Below are positions 34,919 through 43,452 of a stretch of DNA of 64,000 nucleotides, in pieces. Numbering within the stretch: the first letter of the stretch is position 1; the number at the start of each line of letters is the position of its first letter. Both the position numbers and the translations under genes were made by a program. Source of the stretch: Lentisphaerae bacterium GWF2_49_21 (GTDB lineage: Bacteria > Verrucomicrobiota > Lentisphaeria > Victivallales > GWF2-50-93); NCBI GenBank assembly GCA_001804805.1, contig MHBH01000084.1, forward strand, positions 1 to 64,000, read 5' to 3'. Under the pieces are notes generated by a model. It searched no databases. It was given only the letters and a program-made list of their open reading frames with translations, and was not told the DNA's origin.

Positions 34919-36039
34919 CATTTCATCCCGAAGGTCTTTTCCTTCAGGTCGAGATAGAACACGTAGTTCTCCCAGCTGACGTCCGGCGGACAGCGATGGT
35001 CGCAGAACGGGATGTATCCACCGCGTTCGACAAGAGGGATAAGGGAATTCATATATTCAGTGATGGCCTTGGGGCCGGCGATCATCTTCGTCTTGTCAAA
35101 GCCTCCCATGATCCTTAGATCCTTGCCGTATTCCTTCAAGAGTTCGCCGGGATGGCAGCAGCACATGACCTCGAACGGGAAAAGGCAGTTCACTCCGCCT
35201 TCGAGGAAATACTTGAGTATCGGCCTGACATCACCGTCGCAGTCGATCCACCAGATGTCAATGCCGTGTTTCTTGAGCTTGGCATTGATACGCTTGTAGC
35301 GGGGCATGACCTTGTCCTTGAAGAACTCGACCGATACAAGCGGGCCGTTCTTGAAGCAGATGTCCTCCCAGCCGCTCGCGTAGTCGAACTTGAAATGCGG
35401 AAGTATCTCATCCAGGAAATTCTCGATAAGAACGCACTGGTTCTCGATCATGTCCTCGACCATTTCGGGATAATCATACATGGCATAGGCAAGTCCTTCG
35501 ACAGTTAGCAGATCCCTGACTCGTCCAATCATGGAGCCGCAGTCGACGCCGAGGGGATAGTCGCGGTTCTCCGGATGCTCCGCCTTCAGCTTCTTGATAT
35601 TGGTCTTCCTGGCGGGATTGCCGGGATTCAGATGTTCTTTCTTGACTTTCTTCCAGTCGTCGGGTGTCTGTATGGATGAACCGATATAATGTGGAATGGT
35701 GCTGTGCCCGTCCTTGGGAATTTCACAGATCAGCCCGTTGGAATCAACTATGGTCTTGGAAGTGGCGGTCTCGGAAATAACCTTGCGCTCAAATGAAGGG
35801 ATGAGCCAGGGTGTGCCAATGCCGGCGATCCTGTCGAAGCTGAAGTAGATATTGGCTTCACCCTCGTTTGTAATCTTGTTTTCAATGAAAGGCTTCCAGA
35901 GGCCGTAGTTCTCCTGCCAGTATCCGAACTCCATGTTGAAGCACCTGTCGATCGGCTTGTAGTGCATCTGGTTGTTGAAGCGTTCAAGGTCGGTCATCTT
36001 GCTCTTCCATTTCGGACGGCACGGAGTGATGTTGCTCAT
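34918..36039 (-). CDS. URO-D-family protein (methyltransferase-like), second copy
   Basis: About 373 residues from ATG 36039, which has AGGAG 6 nt upstream. A longer frame to 36084 would only add codons from a hairpin repeat. Motifs: MTDLERFNNQMHYKPIDRCFNMEFGYW, FDYASGWEDICFKNGPLVSVEFFKDKV, IDIWWIDCDGDVRPILKYFLEGGVNCLFPFEV, MCCCHPGELLKEYG, and the ending CDHRCPPDVSWENYVFYLDL. The same fold as the gene at 17476 but with extra cysteines (CCC and CDHRC) that could bind zinc. Not HemE. Divergent from an AraC regulator with a large dyad between them, so it is probably inducible. Confidence 0.82.
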   Translation of the reverse strand: MSNITPCRPKWKSKMTDLERFNNQMHYKPIDRCFNMEFGYWQENYGLWKPFIENKITNEGEANIYFSFDRIAGIGTPWLIPSFERKVISETATSKTIVDSNGLICEIPKDGHSTIPHYIGSSIQTPDDWKKVKKEHLNPGNPARKTNIKKLKAEHPENRDYPLGVDCGSMIGRVRDLLTVEGLAYAMYDYPEMVEDMIENQCVLIENFLDEILPHFKFDYASGWEDICFKNGPLVSVEFFKDKVMPRYKRINAKLKKHGIDIWWIDCDGDVRPILKYFLEGGVNCLFPFEVMCCCHPGELLKEYGKDLRIMGGFDKTKMIAGPKAITEYMNSLIPLVERGGYIPFCDHRCPPDVSWENYVFYLDLKEKTFGMK

Positions 36040-36055
36040 TGGGCTCCTTTTTAAA

Positions 36056-36082
36056 GAGCGGACGTGGCAAGCACGTCCCTCC
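36056..36082. repeat. REP-like hairpin GGACGTGGCAAGCACGTCC
   Basis: GGACGTG-GCAAG-CACGTCC, just upstream of the URO-D ribosome binding site. It has the same build as the other covarying hairpins, with GGAG read directly 5' of the arm on the minus strand. Confidence 0.6.
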
Positions 36083-36110
36083 ATTTTAAGATTAGCATTA
36101 TCTTGTTATA

Positions 36111-36153
36111 ATATTTATTCCACTGGCATTGAAGATGCCAGTGGAATAAATAT
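36111..36153. promoter_or_regulatory. Perfect 19-bp dyad in the divergent URO-D/AraC promoter region
   Basis: ATATTTATTCCACTGGCAT, loop TGAAG, then its exact reverse complement. Outer half-sites TTAGCA (36092-36097) and TGCTAA (36171-36176) extend the symmetry. It is too far from any gene end to be a terminator for either divergent gene. An operator for the AraC protein is the simplest reading. Confidence 0.55.
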
Positions 36154-36197
36154 AATCAATATGTTTAAATTGCTAATAACTGGATTATATTGCTATT

Positions 36198-37010
36198 ATG
36201 AAGAGAAGAAACTTTAAATTAGCGCTGGCGAGTTCCCCGACGCAGAAGGAACGCCAGATGGGGATCTGGGTTATAAGTTCCGGACACTTCGACACGGCCG
36301 ACCACGTACTGAAGTCCAGGACTTTCGAGCAGTCCCTGCTCCTGTATTGTCTAGATGGCCGCGGCTCGTTCAGGCTTGGCGAGACAACATACGCCATAGG
36401 CAATGGCGACATCTTCTACACGCCCGCCCATTTCAACCACGGATACGAATGCGATCCTCTCGTGGGCTGGAATCTAAAGTGGCTGCATTTTTCCGGAAGC
36501 TATGCTGAAAATCTCCTGCGCATCGCCGGGTTCAGCGCAGTCAGTCCTGTTAGGAACATCGGACAGAACGACTCGGTTTCAAGGGGGTTTGACAGGATGA
36601 GGTCTATCCTCAAGTCGAAACAGATGGACTACAGCATTGATGCCACCCGCGCGTTCATAGACGTGCTGGTGGAACTGATCAAGGTTTCAGAACCGAAGGA
36701 CATGTCCCGCAACCTGCTTGAAGCCGTGACCCTTGAAAGTCAGAACCTTGAATCCGCCGCAAGGAAGGCTGGATATTCAAAGTTCCATTTCTGCAGGCTT
36801 TTCAAGAAGGTGACAGGTGTGACGCCTTGGACATATGCGGTTAATCTCAAGCTCGACAAGGCGAAGGAGCTTCTGATGAATTCAGATGTCTCCGTCAAGG
36901 AGGTCGCGCTTTCCGTAGGGATAAACGATCCGAACTATTTCACCCGCATCTTTGCGAAATACGCAGGAATGTCGCCGGTCAAGTACAGGAAACTCATGTC
37001 GGAGAGATAG
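36198..37010 (+). CDS. AraC-family transcriptional regulator
   Basis: A 270-residue protein. The N-terminal cupin sensor domain (about 20-125) contains GSFRLGETTYAIGNGDIFYTPAHFNHGYECDP. The C-terminal AraC DNA-binding domain has LESAARKAGYSKFHFCRLFKKVTGVTPWTYAV and VKEVALSVGINDPNYFTRIFAKYAGMSPVKYRK. It is divergent from the URO-D gene at 34918 and probably regulates it through the dyad at 36111-36153. No strong ribosome binding site before ATG 36198. Confidence 0.92.
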   Translation: MKRRNFKLALASSPTQKERQMGIWVISSGHFDTADHVLKSRTFEQSLLLYCLDGRGSFRLGETTYAIGNGDIFYTPAHFNHGYECDPLVGWNLKWLHFSGSYAENLLRIAGFSAVSPVRNIGQNDSVSRGFDRMRSILKSKQMDYSIDATRAFIDVLVELIKVSEPKDMSRNLLEAVTLESQNLESAARKAGYSKFHFCRLFKKVTGVTPWTYAVNLKLDKAKELLMNSDVSVKEVALSVGINDPNYFTRIFAKYAGMSPVKYRKLMSER

Positions 37011-37099
37011 GGAAGGGGGGGGGCAATCGAATGACGAATAACGAACAGCCGAATAACGAATTTCGAAGTATCGGATTTGATATGTTTAGAGAATATTTG

Positions 37100-37337
37100 C
37101 TTGTAGTTAACGCATTATTGCGTGTTCTTCGCTTTTTTTTAACACAGCCAATAATGGCTTAACTACTAGCATTGTAGAAATAATTTCACAGGAGGATTTC
37201 AAAGGAGCGCCCCGAGGCCCGGCGCTCGGGGCAAAAATGTAGCATAGGCATCTTGCCTGTGATTTCTCAATTCTAAATTTTCAGTTGCCGGCGAGACGCC
37301 AGCGCTCCGTAACACAGGCAAGATGCCTGTGTTACAT
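37100..37337. repeat. Repeat cluster in a 512-nt gene-free gap
   Basis: An inverted pair of family G units at 37100-37129 (stem CGCATTATTGCG) and 37141-37170 (stem GCCAATAATGGC); a CCCCGAG/CTCGGGG hairpin at about 37208-37232; family C hairpins at 37241-37263 (AGGCATCTTGCCT) and 37312-37333 (AGGCAAGATGCCT); family B at 37285-37308. The whole gap 37011-37522 shows no gene. Confidence 0.75.
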
Positions 37338-37522
37338 TATCAAATCCCAATACCAGATATCAACAATAAATCCAGATTCGAAGTGGCTTCTTGAATCAGA
37401 TGATTTGCAGAAGGCAGTGAAATTAACAAGGATCTAATCCATCCCATATAACTTCCGCGAAATAAATTTTGCGAAACTAGGAAATGCTCTTTTGAATAGA
37501 TCGTTTTGAATTCTATTGGCCG

Positions 37523-38842
37523 TTAATTATTCCTTGCACCATCTAAATGTATTTGCTCCGCGGCGGAATTTACTCGCCGCATGGCGTCCATCAGTTCAGC
37601 ATAAGGCTTGTCTTCAATAGTGACAATTCCGTAGTTGGAGTTCTCTCCGTCGGGATGCCTTCCTTCCTTCGGCTCATCGGCATATTCGAACCAGTGGTAG
37701 CCGACAAATGAAGGATTTTCCAATGCGGCGGCAGTGAACTTCTCAAACGTCCTGGCACGTTCCGCCTGGTTCTTTACCCACATTCCGGCACCCTTAGTGT
37801 TGGGCAGTCCGGAGTCCTCGCTCCTGAACGAGTATTCCGTAATCATGCATGGTTTCCCATGAGCAGAATATTTTGCGAGAGACGAAAGCGGTTCCGGAGC
37901 GTAGCAGTTGAATGAGATGACGTCGAGATGCCTTGCGGCTGCGGCGATCACCGGCTCCTGCGGGACATATGCGAAACGTGCGCCAAGATTGAGATGGTTC
38001 GGGGCCGCCTCCCTGATCGCGGATGATACCGCACTAAAATAATTTTCGGCGACAAGCCCTGCGAAAGCTTCGCAGTCCGCGACGAATGACGCACGTTTCG
38101 GATCGGCTTCATTTGCCTTGCGTTCGACTTCCTGGTTCTGCATGTACATGGCATCCCTGCCATAAGGCTGATCTATTTTTCCGGAATCTCCAAGCGAACT
38201 CCATCCGCTGAAACTGGTCTTCCATACCGAGTTGAAATCTGCGATGGATGGATATCGGGTCTTGAGCAGCTCTACCGCCGCCCTTCGACCGGGACTGTCT
38301 TTCGGCATCGCAAGAAAGAGAGTGAGAAGTTCTTCCGGACCGCGCCAGTCGGGCCCCCAGCGGAGTTCGTTGTCGGCAAACCAGCCCAGGATATTCTGTG
38401 TGTCAATATGAGGCTTGCAGATCTTCTTCATCGAGGAAACTGCGAATTTCGCAAAGCGTGGATCGAAGACGTCCGGGAATATCCCGTGGAGCCATGCGTT
38501 GCTCCCCTTGTTCATTTCCGCCACGAATCCTGAGGCCGTGTTCAGGATGGGCGTGATTGCCATGCGTCCGCCTTGGACTTCGATTTCCGCCAGCGCGGAA
38601 TCGGACCAGGCACCGAGCGTGTTGAATCCGAGTTCGCGCAGCTGTTTCACCGTTGCTTCACGCCAGTCTTCTTCTGAACCGTGTTTCTTCAGGCAGTTTT
38701 CGGCATATGGGACCTTGTCGGAATTCATGATGCGGTCTGCATGGTAGCCCACATGGCATACCGCCTTGCAGAGGAATTTTTTGCCGCTAGGATCGGTGAA
38801 CCACCATTTTCCGTCGAGTTTGTCCGTCTTATAAAATCCCAT
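37523..38842 (-). CDS. Clan GH-A glycoside hydrolase, agarase-like
   Basis: A 439-residue protein without a signal peptide. The start GKWWFTDPSGKKFLCKAVCHVGYHAD, the segment LRELGFNTLGAWSDSAL, the acid/base site ILGWFADNELRWGPDWRG and the nucleophile candidate PCMITEYSFRSEDSG give a clan GH-A layout. The order recalls GH50-type beta-agarases and related hydrolases acting on galactans. YHWFEYADEPKEGR near the C-terminus is typical of the substrate cleft. The lack of a signal suggests it acts on imported oligosaccharides. Exact family uncertain. Confidence 0.72.
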   Translation of the reverse strand: MGFYKTDKLDGKWWFTDPSGKKFLCKAVCHVGYHADRIMNSDKVPYAENCLKKHGSEEDWREATVKQLRELGFNTLGAWSDSALAEIEVQGGRMAITPILNTASGFVAEMNKGSNAWLHGIFPDVFDPRFAKFAVSSMKKICKPHIDTQNILGWFADNELRWGPDWRGPEELLTLFLAMPKDSPGRRAAVELLKTRYPSIADFNSVWKTSFSGWSSLGDSGKIDQPYGRDAMYMQNQEVERKANEADPKRASFVADCEAFAGLVAENYFSAVSSAIREAAPNHLNLGARFAYVPQEPVIAAAARHLDVISFNCYAPEPLSSLAKYSAHGKPCMITEYSFRSEDSGLPNTKGAGMWVKNQAERARTFEKFTAAALENPSFVGYHWFEYADEPKEGRHPDGENSNYGIVTIEDKPYAELMDAMRRVNSAAEQIHLDGARNN

Positions 38843-38861
38843 TGTCCCTCTCCTTTATTAA

Positions 38862-38922
38862 TGTAGCACAGGCGTTCTTCGACAATCTCAGCACAAGTCA
38901 GGACAGGTCTTGCCTGTGCTTT
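38862..38922. repeat. Family C hairpin split by a J-like insertion
   Basis: The outer arms AGCACAGGC (38865-38873) and GCCTGTGCT (38912-38920) pair perfectly, but a 33-nt J-like sequence sits between them (TTCTTCG ... CAGGACAGG). Without it the core would read AGGCGTCTTGCCT, as in other family C copies. GTAG is directly 5' of the stem. Confidence 0.65.
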
Positions 38923-38923
38923 A

Positions 38924-39769
38924 TTATTTCATCAAAATGCAGAACCTGATCTTCCCGCAAAGATCCTTTTTGAATTCAATCGAATAATATTTTCCTGACC
39001 TGTCAAAAATAATTTTTATCGGATTCTCCTGCTCAGGGCTTATCTCGAGGATGAGATGTCCGCCATCTTCTAGACTTTCATGCGCTGTGGAAATAAGTCT
39101 CCTGATAAAAGTCAGCCCGTCCTTGCCGGCGATCAGCGCCGATCTCGGTTCATATCTGCGGATTTCGCAGGGCAGGGCGGCGTAGTCCTTTGCGTTTATG
39201 TAGGGAAGATTTGCCGTAATGACGCTGAACTTCCTCCTTATACCTTTCAGAAGATCCACCTTGAGGAATTTTACTTTTCTGATATCGTTCAGCCTCATGT
39301 TCCTTTTCGCATACCCGAGTGCGACAGGACTGATGTCGGAAGCGTTCACCTTCAGGTCCGGACGTTCCTGCGAGAGCGAGAGGGCTATGGCTCCAGTTCC
39401 GGTAGCGATGTCAAGGACTTCTGAATTTTTCGGAGCAAGCTTGATGGCATGCTCTACAAGTATTTCAGTTTCCGGCCTAGGGACAAGAACGCCAGTACCG
39501 ACTTTTAGGACAATGTTCCTGAAATATGCCTTTCCGAAAATATACTGGAGAGGTTCGTGCTTCAGCCGTCTTTCCAGAATGGAATTCATATTTTGGTTTT
39601 GAGCGGTTGACAGGATCTGCTTTTTATCGAGAAGCATTTCGAGCCGCGGTTTTCCTATGGCTTCAGACAGGATCAGTTCAGATTCAAGTCTTGGATCGGA
39701 GGTCATGGCGGATTTCAATTTTATTTCAAGGTCGGCAAGAGCACTGGCTATGCTGATCGGGGACTTCAC
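38924..39769 (-). CDS. prmC: Peptide chain release factor N5-glutamine methyltransferase
   Basis: A 281-residue protein of full length. It methylates the GGQ glutamine of RF1/RF2. Motifs: N-terminal helical domain, YIFGKAYFRNIVLKVGTGVLVPRPETEILV, SAM-binding VLDIATGTGAIALSLSQE, acidic DISPVALGYAKRN, and the catalytic loop TANLPYINAKDY (residues 187-190, NLPY where the usual form is NPPY). Its ATG overlaps the stop of the 85-residue gene upstream by 4 nt. It has the usual context of a housekeeping gene; only one release-factor modifier is seen. Confidence 0.93.
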   Translation of the reverse strand: MKSPISIASALADLEIKLKSAMTSDPRLESELILSEAIGKPRLEMLLDKKQILSTAQNQNMNSILERRLKHEPLQYIFGKAYFRNIVLKVGTGVLVPRPETEILVEHAIKLAPKNSEVLDIATGTGAIALSLSQERPDLKVNASDISPVALGYAKRNMRLNDIRKVKFLKVDLLKGIRRKFSVITANLPYINAKDYAALPCEIRRYEPRSALIAGKDGLTFIRRLISTAHESLEDGGHLILEISPEQENPIKIIFDRSGKYYSIEFKKDLCGKIRFCILMK

Positions 39770-40023
39770 TTGGAAGCCTCCTGGAGAATGTCGGAGAATT
39801 CATCCGGGGAGACTTCTTCGAGCTTTTTGCCTTTTGTCTGAAGTTTCTCATTGACCTTGACGGCGGTCTCCGTCATACGCTCATGCGTCTCCTCCGATCC
39901 TCCCATCAAATAGAAATTATCGCCCTTGGTGACTCGCGTGTGGCCGTCCTTGTTGTCAAGTCCGAGCCCGAGCATGAGGGCTTTGGGCTTTGAATTCTTC
40001 CTGTCTTTTCCAATGTTTTTCAT
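39766..40023 (-). CDS. Small protein upstream of prmC, function unknown
   Basis: An 85-residue protein, mostly charged, without signal or membrane segment. The segment KPKALMLGLGLDNKDGHTRVTKGDNFYLMGGSEETHERMTETAVKVNEKL is compact and looks like a conserved small family found near translation genes, but I cannot name it. The stop overlaps prmC's start by 4 nt, so it is coupled. A terminator at 40041-40068 separates it from the ole genes. Confidence 0.7.
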   Translation of the reverse strand: MKNIGKDRKNSKPKALMLGLGLDNKDGHTRVTKGDNFYLMGGSEETHERMTETAVKVNEKLQTKGKKLEEVSPDEFSDILQEASK

Positions 40024-40040
40024 ATTGCATAATATTAGAA

Positions 40041-40068
40041 CTTTGCCTTGTTTATTTGCAAGGCAAAG
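40041..40068 (-). terminator. Terminator of the oleB transcript
   Basis: CTTTGCCTTG, an 8-nt loop, then CAAGGCAAAG (10-bp stem), directly after the oleB stop codon on the minus strand. Confidence 0.7.
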
Positions 40069-40070
40069 GG

Positions 40071-40934
40071 CTAATTTGAAATGAATTTCTTTACGAATTC
40101 GGTTATCTCATGAGGCTTATCCTCGAAGAGATAGTGTCCAGCCTCATACAGGGGGAGTACTGTCGCCTGCGGATATATGTCCTTCCACTTCTTTAGGAAC
40201 CCAGGATTGAAACACCAGTCCTTCATGCCCCAGACGATCGCCACCGGCTGTTCGCGGAACATCCACAGTCCGTGCTCGATGCCTACAAGGGTCTCATAGG
40301 ACGGATCTTCTGGAATAATCGGTATATCCTTTATGAAATTATATACCGCGATCCTGTTTTCGTAGGAGTCGTAGGGGAGGATGAATCCGTCCTTTACATC
40401 CTGCGGCATTTTTCTGACGGTCGTCATGCTGAGCGAGGCTTTGCAGAAAAGATTGAATTTCCTTACAAGCATTTCACCGAGCCATGGAGTTTTGCACAAG
40501 GCTATCCGCGAAGGCAGCCGGGTGTCCGTGAACGCCGCCGTGTTTGTGATGATCAGCCTCTTTATCCTTTCCGGATACCGTATCGCGAATCCAAGCCCGA
40601 TCGGGCCTCCCCAGTCATGGACAAGCAGATTTATGTTCTCGAGGTTTAGTGCAAGAAGGAACTCCTCAAGATTGTCTATGTGGGTTTCAAGCCTGTATTG
40701 GAAGTTCTGGGGCTTGTCCGACAATCCGCATCCCAGATGGTCCGGGACGATCACGCGGTGCTCCCTGCTTAATTCGGGGATGAGGTTCCTGAAGAGGAAC
40801 GACCAGGAAGGATTGCCATGCAGCATCACAAGCGGTTCGCCGCGCCCTTCGTCAAGGTAATGGTAATTGTAATTTTTTATCTTGAAAAAATTACTTTTGA
40901 AAGGATACATGTCTTTTATTTTTGATATATCCAT
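40071..40934 (-). CDS. oleB: OleB-like alpha/beta hydrolase (haloalkane-dehalogenase fold)
   Basis: A 287-residue protein. Motifs: HGNPSWSFLFRNLIPEL (oxyanion loop), VIVPDHLGCGLSDKP, the nucleophile elbow LLVHDWGGPIG (Asp107), and the C-terminal His in YEAGHYLFEDKP. The Asp nucleophile marks the haloalkane dehalogenase-like subfamily. Placed directly downstream of an oleA-like gene, it is better read as OleB, the beta-lactone decarboxylase of long-chain olefin synthesis. No OleC or OleD is in the window. A plain dehalogenase cannot be excluded. Confidence 0.75.
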   Translation of the reverse strand: MDISKIKDMYPFKSNFFKIKNYNYHYLDEGRGEPLVMLHGNPSWSFLFRNLIPELSREHRVIVPDHLGCGLSDKPQNFQYRLETHIDNLEEFLLALNLENINLLVHDWGGPIGLGFAIRYPERIKRLIITNTAAFTDTRLPSRIALCKTPWLGEMLVRKFNLFCKASLSMTTVRKMPQDVKDGFILPYDSYENRIAVYNFIKDIPIIPEDPSYETLVGIEHGLWMFREQPVAIVWGMKDWCFNPGFLKKWKDIYPQATVLPLYEAGHYLFEDKPHEITEFVKKFISN

Positions 40935-40995
40935 CTAAATATAATCCCTGATTAATTTACTGACACTCCCACTTCGTCCGCTGCAGCGGAACTCC

Positions 40996-41039
<44 letters not shown>

Positions 41040-41067
41040 TTACTGATTACTGTCCTCTGTCCTCTCC

Positions 41068-42114
41068 TCACCATTCAACGCCCAGCATTGTGCAGTTTAT
41101 TCCGCTTCCGATCCCGAGCAGGGCCAGCTTCTGACCGGTCCTGACTTTCCCTTCCTTTACGGCCAATGCCGCTGTTATCGGACATGACACCGAGCCTACA
41201 TTCCCGAGGGAGGAGAGAGTCGGGAAATCTTTTTCAATGTTGATTCCCAGCGTCTCATACATGAGCTTCCTGTGAGCGGAGCCGACCTGGTGCGTGCAGA
41301 AGCAGTCGGGAGTATCGTTTGTCCATCCGAGCTCCTTCTTGAAGAGCTTCCACGTCGAGGCCGCCACCTCAACGCCCTTGAGCATCAGCTCTTCCGAATC
41401 CGTGCTCATCAATGTCTCGGTGTTGTCGGACATCCCCTTGTCGGCATTTCCCCTGCAGAGCCTGTTGTGCGAAGTGACCGCGAGCGAATGTCCGCCGATG
41501 AACTTGTGGTTCGATGAGCTGATCTTCCTGTCGGCAAGAACGACGGCGACCGAACCGGAGCCGATTGTCAGCGATGAAAAGTATTTCTTTATGGACTGCC
41601 GTGTCAGTGACTTGTCATCAAGCATCACCCTGATCGTGCTTTCGAGAAGCGGACGGCTGTTTTCCCCTGCAACAAGAAGCGCCGCCCTGATCTGCCCGAG
41701 TTCGATCATGTTTGCGGCGGTTATCATGCCTGTCAGTATACCGAGACATGCGTTTGAAATGTCGAATACTATCGCATCTTCGGGGAGGCCGAGTGCGCTG
41801 TGGACAACTGTAGCCGTCGCAGGTTCCAGGAAATCACGGCAGACGGAACACATTATCAGGCAGCCGATGTCCTTCTTTTCAATTTTGGATTCTTCGAGGG
41901 CGCTGCGTCCAGCGAGAATGGCTGCATCACTCGGCATGGTGCCCGGTTTCCAGAACCGCCGTTCCTTTATCCCTGACATCATCTCAAGCCTGCCGAACGG
42001 GAGTTTCAGCCTCTCATAGACGGGAGAGAGCTTTTTCTCGATATCGTCCGAGGTTATCACCTCCGGTGCGAGCTCGTAGCCGAAAGATTCTATGTTGACA
42101 TTCTTATAAATCAT
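41068..42114 (-). CDS. oleA: OleA-like 3-oxoacyl-ACP synthase III (olefin biosynthesis)
   Basis: A 348-residue protein with a thiolase fold. The catalytic Cys123 is in FDISNACLGILTG, His275 in CTHQVGSAH and Asn305 in SLGNVGSVS. Glu97 (DFLEPAT) lies 26 residues before the cysteine, the same offset as the catalytic Glu117/Cys143 of Xanthomonas OleA; ordinary FabH lacks that glutamate. IVFDISNACLGILTGMITAANMIELGQI is OleA-like. It condenses two fatty acyl-CoAs head to head. oleB follows; C and D are absent here, so the pathway is split or partial. Confidence 0.82.
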   Translation of the reverse strand: MIYKNVNIESFGYELAPEVITSDDIEKKLSPVYERLKLPFGRLEMMSGIKERRFWKPGTMPSDAAILAGRSALEESKIEKKDIGCLIMCSVCRDFLEPATATVVHSALGLPEDAIVFDISNACLGILTGMITAANMIELGQIRAALLVAGENSRPLLESTIRVMLDDKSLTRQSIKKYFSSLTIGSGSVAVVLADRKISSSNHKFIGGHSLAVTSHNRLCRGNADKGMSDNTETLMSTDSEELMLKGVEVAASTWKLFKKELGWTNDTPDCFCTHQVGSAHRKLMYETLGINIEKDFPTLSSLGNVGSVSCPITAALAVKEGKVRTGQKLALLGIGSGINCTMLGVEW

Positions 42115-42163
42115 AATTTCCCCTTTTCAGGGAAAATTATATTAAATGCAGATTTCCCAATTC

Positions 42164-42223
42164 GATGTTGGAAGTTCGACCTGTCCCCCGTAGCCTTGGC
42201 GAAGGAGGATGTTGGAAGTTCGA
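42164..42223. repeat. J element between 16-bp direct repeats
   Basis: GATGTTGGAAGTTCGA at 42164-42179 and again at 42208-42223 flank CCTGTCCCCCGTAGCCTTGG and CGAAGGAG. It lies between oleA and ispG. Confidence 0.75.
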
Positions 42224-42226
42224 TGT

Positions 42227-43324
42227 TCATTTTTCCCTTCTCAGTTCCTTTCTCAATATCTCCAGCGCCTTCGCTTCGGAAAATACGCCTTTCAATTTGC
42301 CTTTCATGAATACGGCGAGCTTTCCCTTGTTGCCGCCGGCGATCCCGATGTCGGCGTCACGGGCCTCTCCAGGGCCGTTCACGGCGCATCCCATCACGGC
42401 AATTTTCCCGATCCTTATCCTGCCGCCGGACTTCCTGATATTTTCAATTTCAGCTTCGACTTTCCCGGCGAGGCCGATAAGATCGAACTTGGTCCTGCCA
42501 CAGGTCGGGCACGACACTATTTCAGGCTGCGCCTTCCTGAGCCCTGCGCTTTCCAATATCATAATGCCGGTTTTCACCTCTTCAACCGGATCGGAGGTAA
42601 GACTTACCCGGATTGTGTCTCCGATCCCTTCGAGAAGCAGTGCACCTATGCCGACTGCGGATTTCACTGTTCCGCGGATGAGAGTGCCGGCTTCCGTGAT
42701 CCCCAGATGAAGCGGATAATCGGACTGCTGTGAAAATTTCCTATAGGCCATCACGGTCGCAGGGACGCTTGAAGCCTTCAATGATACTTTTATTTTCCTG
42801 AATCCGTATCTCTCAAGGATACGGCATTCATTGAGAGCGCTTTTTACAAGAGCGTCTGACAATGCCTCGTCATGGCGTGGCATCCCAGGTTTGAATAGTT
42901 TCAATAATTCCCTGGGCAGGCTTCCGGAATTCGCCCCCACGCGGATTGGGATGTCCTTTTCTCCTGCCGCTTCAGCGATGAGCCTGACCTTTGCCTCGTC
43001 CCCTATGTTGCCTGGATTGATCCTGATTCCGTGGACGCCAGCTTTTATCGCTGACAACGCGAGCCTGTAGTCAAAATGGATATCTGCGATCACAGGTATC
43101 GGGCTTTCCGAGAGGATCCCGGCAAGTTTTTCAGCTGCCGGATTGTCGGGCACCGCCACCCTTATGATGTCACAGCCTGCGTCGGACAATCTCCTTATCT
43201 GCCGGATTGTAGCTTTGGCGTTTCCGGTGTCGGTATTGGTCATCGACTGCACGGAAACGGGCGAGCCGCCCCCGACGGGTACTCTTCCGACAAATAGCTT
43301 TCTTGTTTTCATATGTTTTGACAT
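42227..43324 (-). CDS. ispG: 4-hydroxy-3-methylbut-2-en-1-yl diphosphate synthase (IspG/GcpE)
   Basis: A 365-residue protein of bacterial type. It makes HMBPP in the MEP isoprenoid pathway using a [4Fe-4S] cluster. Cluster ligands: Cys272 and Cys275 (SCPTCGRTKFDL), Cys313 (VMGCAVNGPGEARDADIGIAGG) and Glu320. The TIM-barrel part has SVQSMTNTDT at the N-terminus and GIRINPGNIG. All match the family at expected spacing. Upstream of oleA in the same direction with 112 nt of repeats between them. The start is ATG 43324, with no strong ribosome binding site (AAAGGGTTATG). Confidence 0.96.
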   Translation of the reverse strand: MSKHMKTRKLFVGRVPVGGGSPVSVQSMTNTDTGNAKATIRQIRRLSDAGCDIIRVAVPDNPAAEKLAGILSESPIPVIADIHFDYRLALSAIKAGVHGIRINPGNIGDEAKVRLIAEAAGEKDIPIRVGANSGSLPRELLKLFKPGMPRHDEALSDALVKSALNECRILERYGFRKIKVSLKASSVPATVMAYRKFSQQSDYPLHLGITEAGTLIRGTVKSAVGIGALLLEGIGDTIRVSLTSDPVEEVKTGIMILESAGLRKAQPEIVSCPTCGRTKFDLIGLAGKVEAEIENIRKSGGRIRIGKIAVMGCAVNGPGEARDADIGIAGGNKGKLAVFMKGKLKGVFSEAKALEILRKELRREK

Positions 43325-43452
43325 AACCCTTTAAAATACACTCAAAAAAGATTTTTTCATAAAATAATCATTTCCATATTGTGTTATTGGCATATAAATG
43401 TTAGATTTCGTCTCAATTTACATTCATAAAAACCAATTTGGAGGAATAATAG

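Noticed and set aside
40071-40934. Stand-alone haloalkane dehalogenase
   Set aside because: The fold and Asp nucleophile fit, but adjacency to an oleA-like gene makes OleB the better reading; kept as an alternative in the feature entry.
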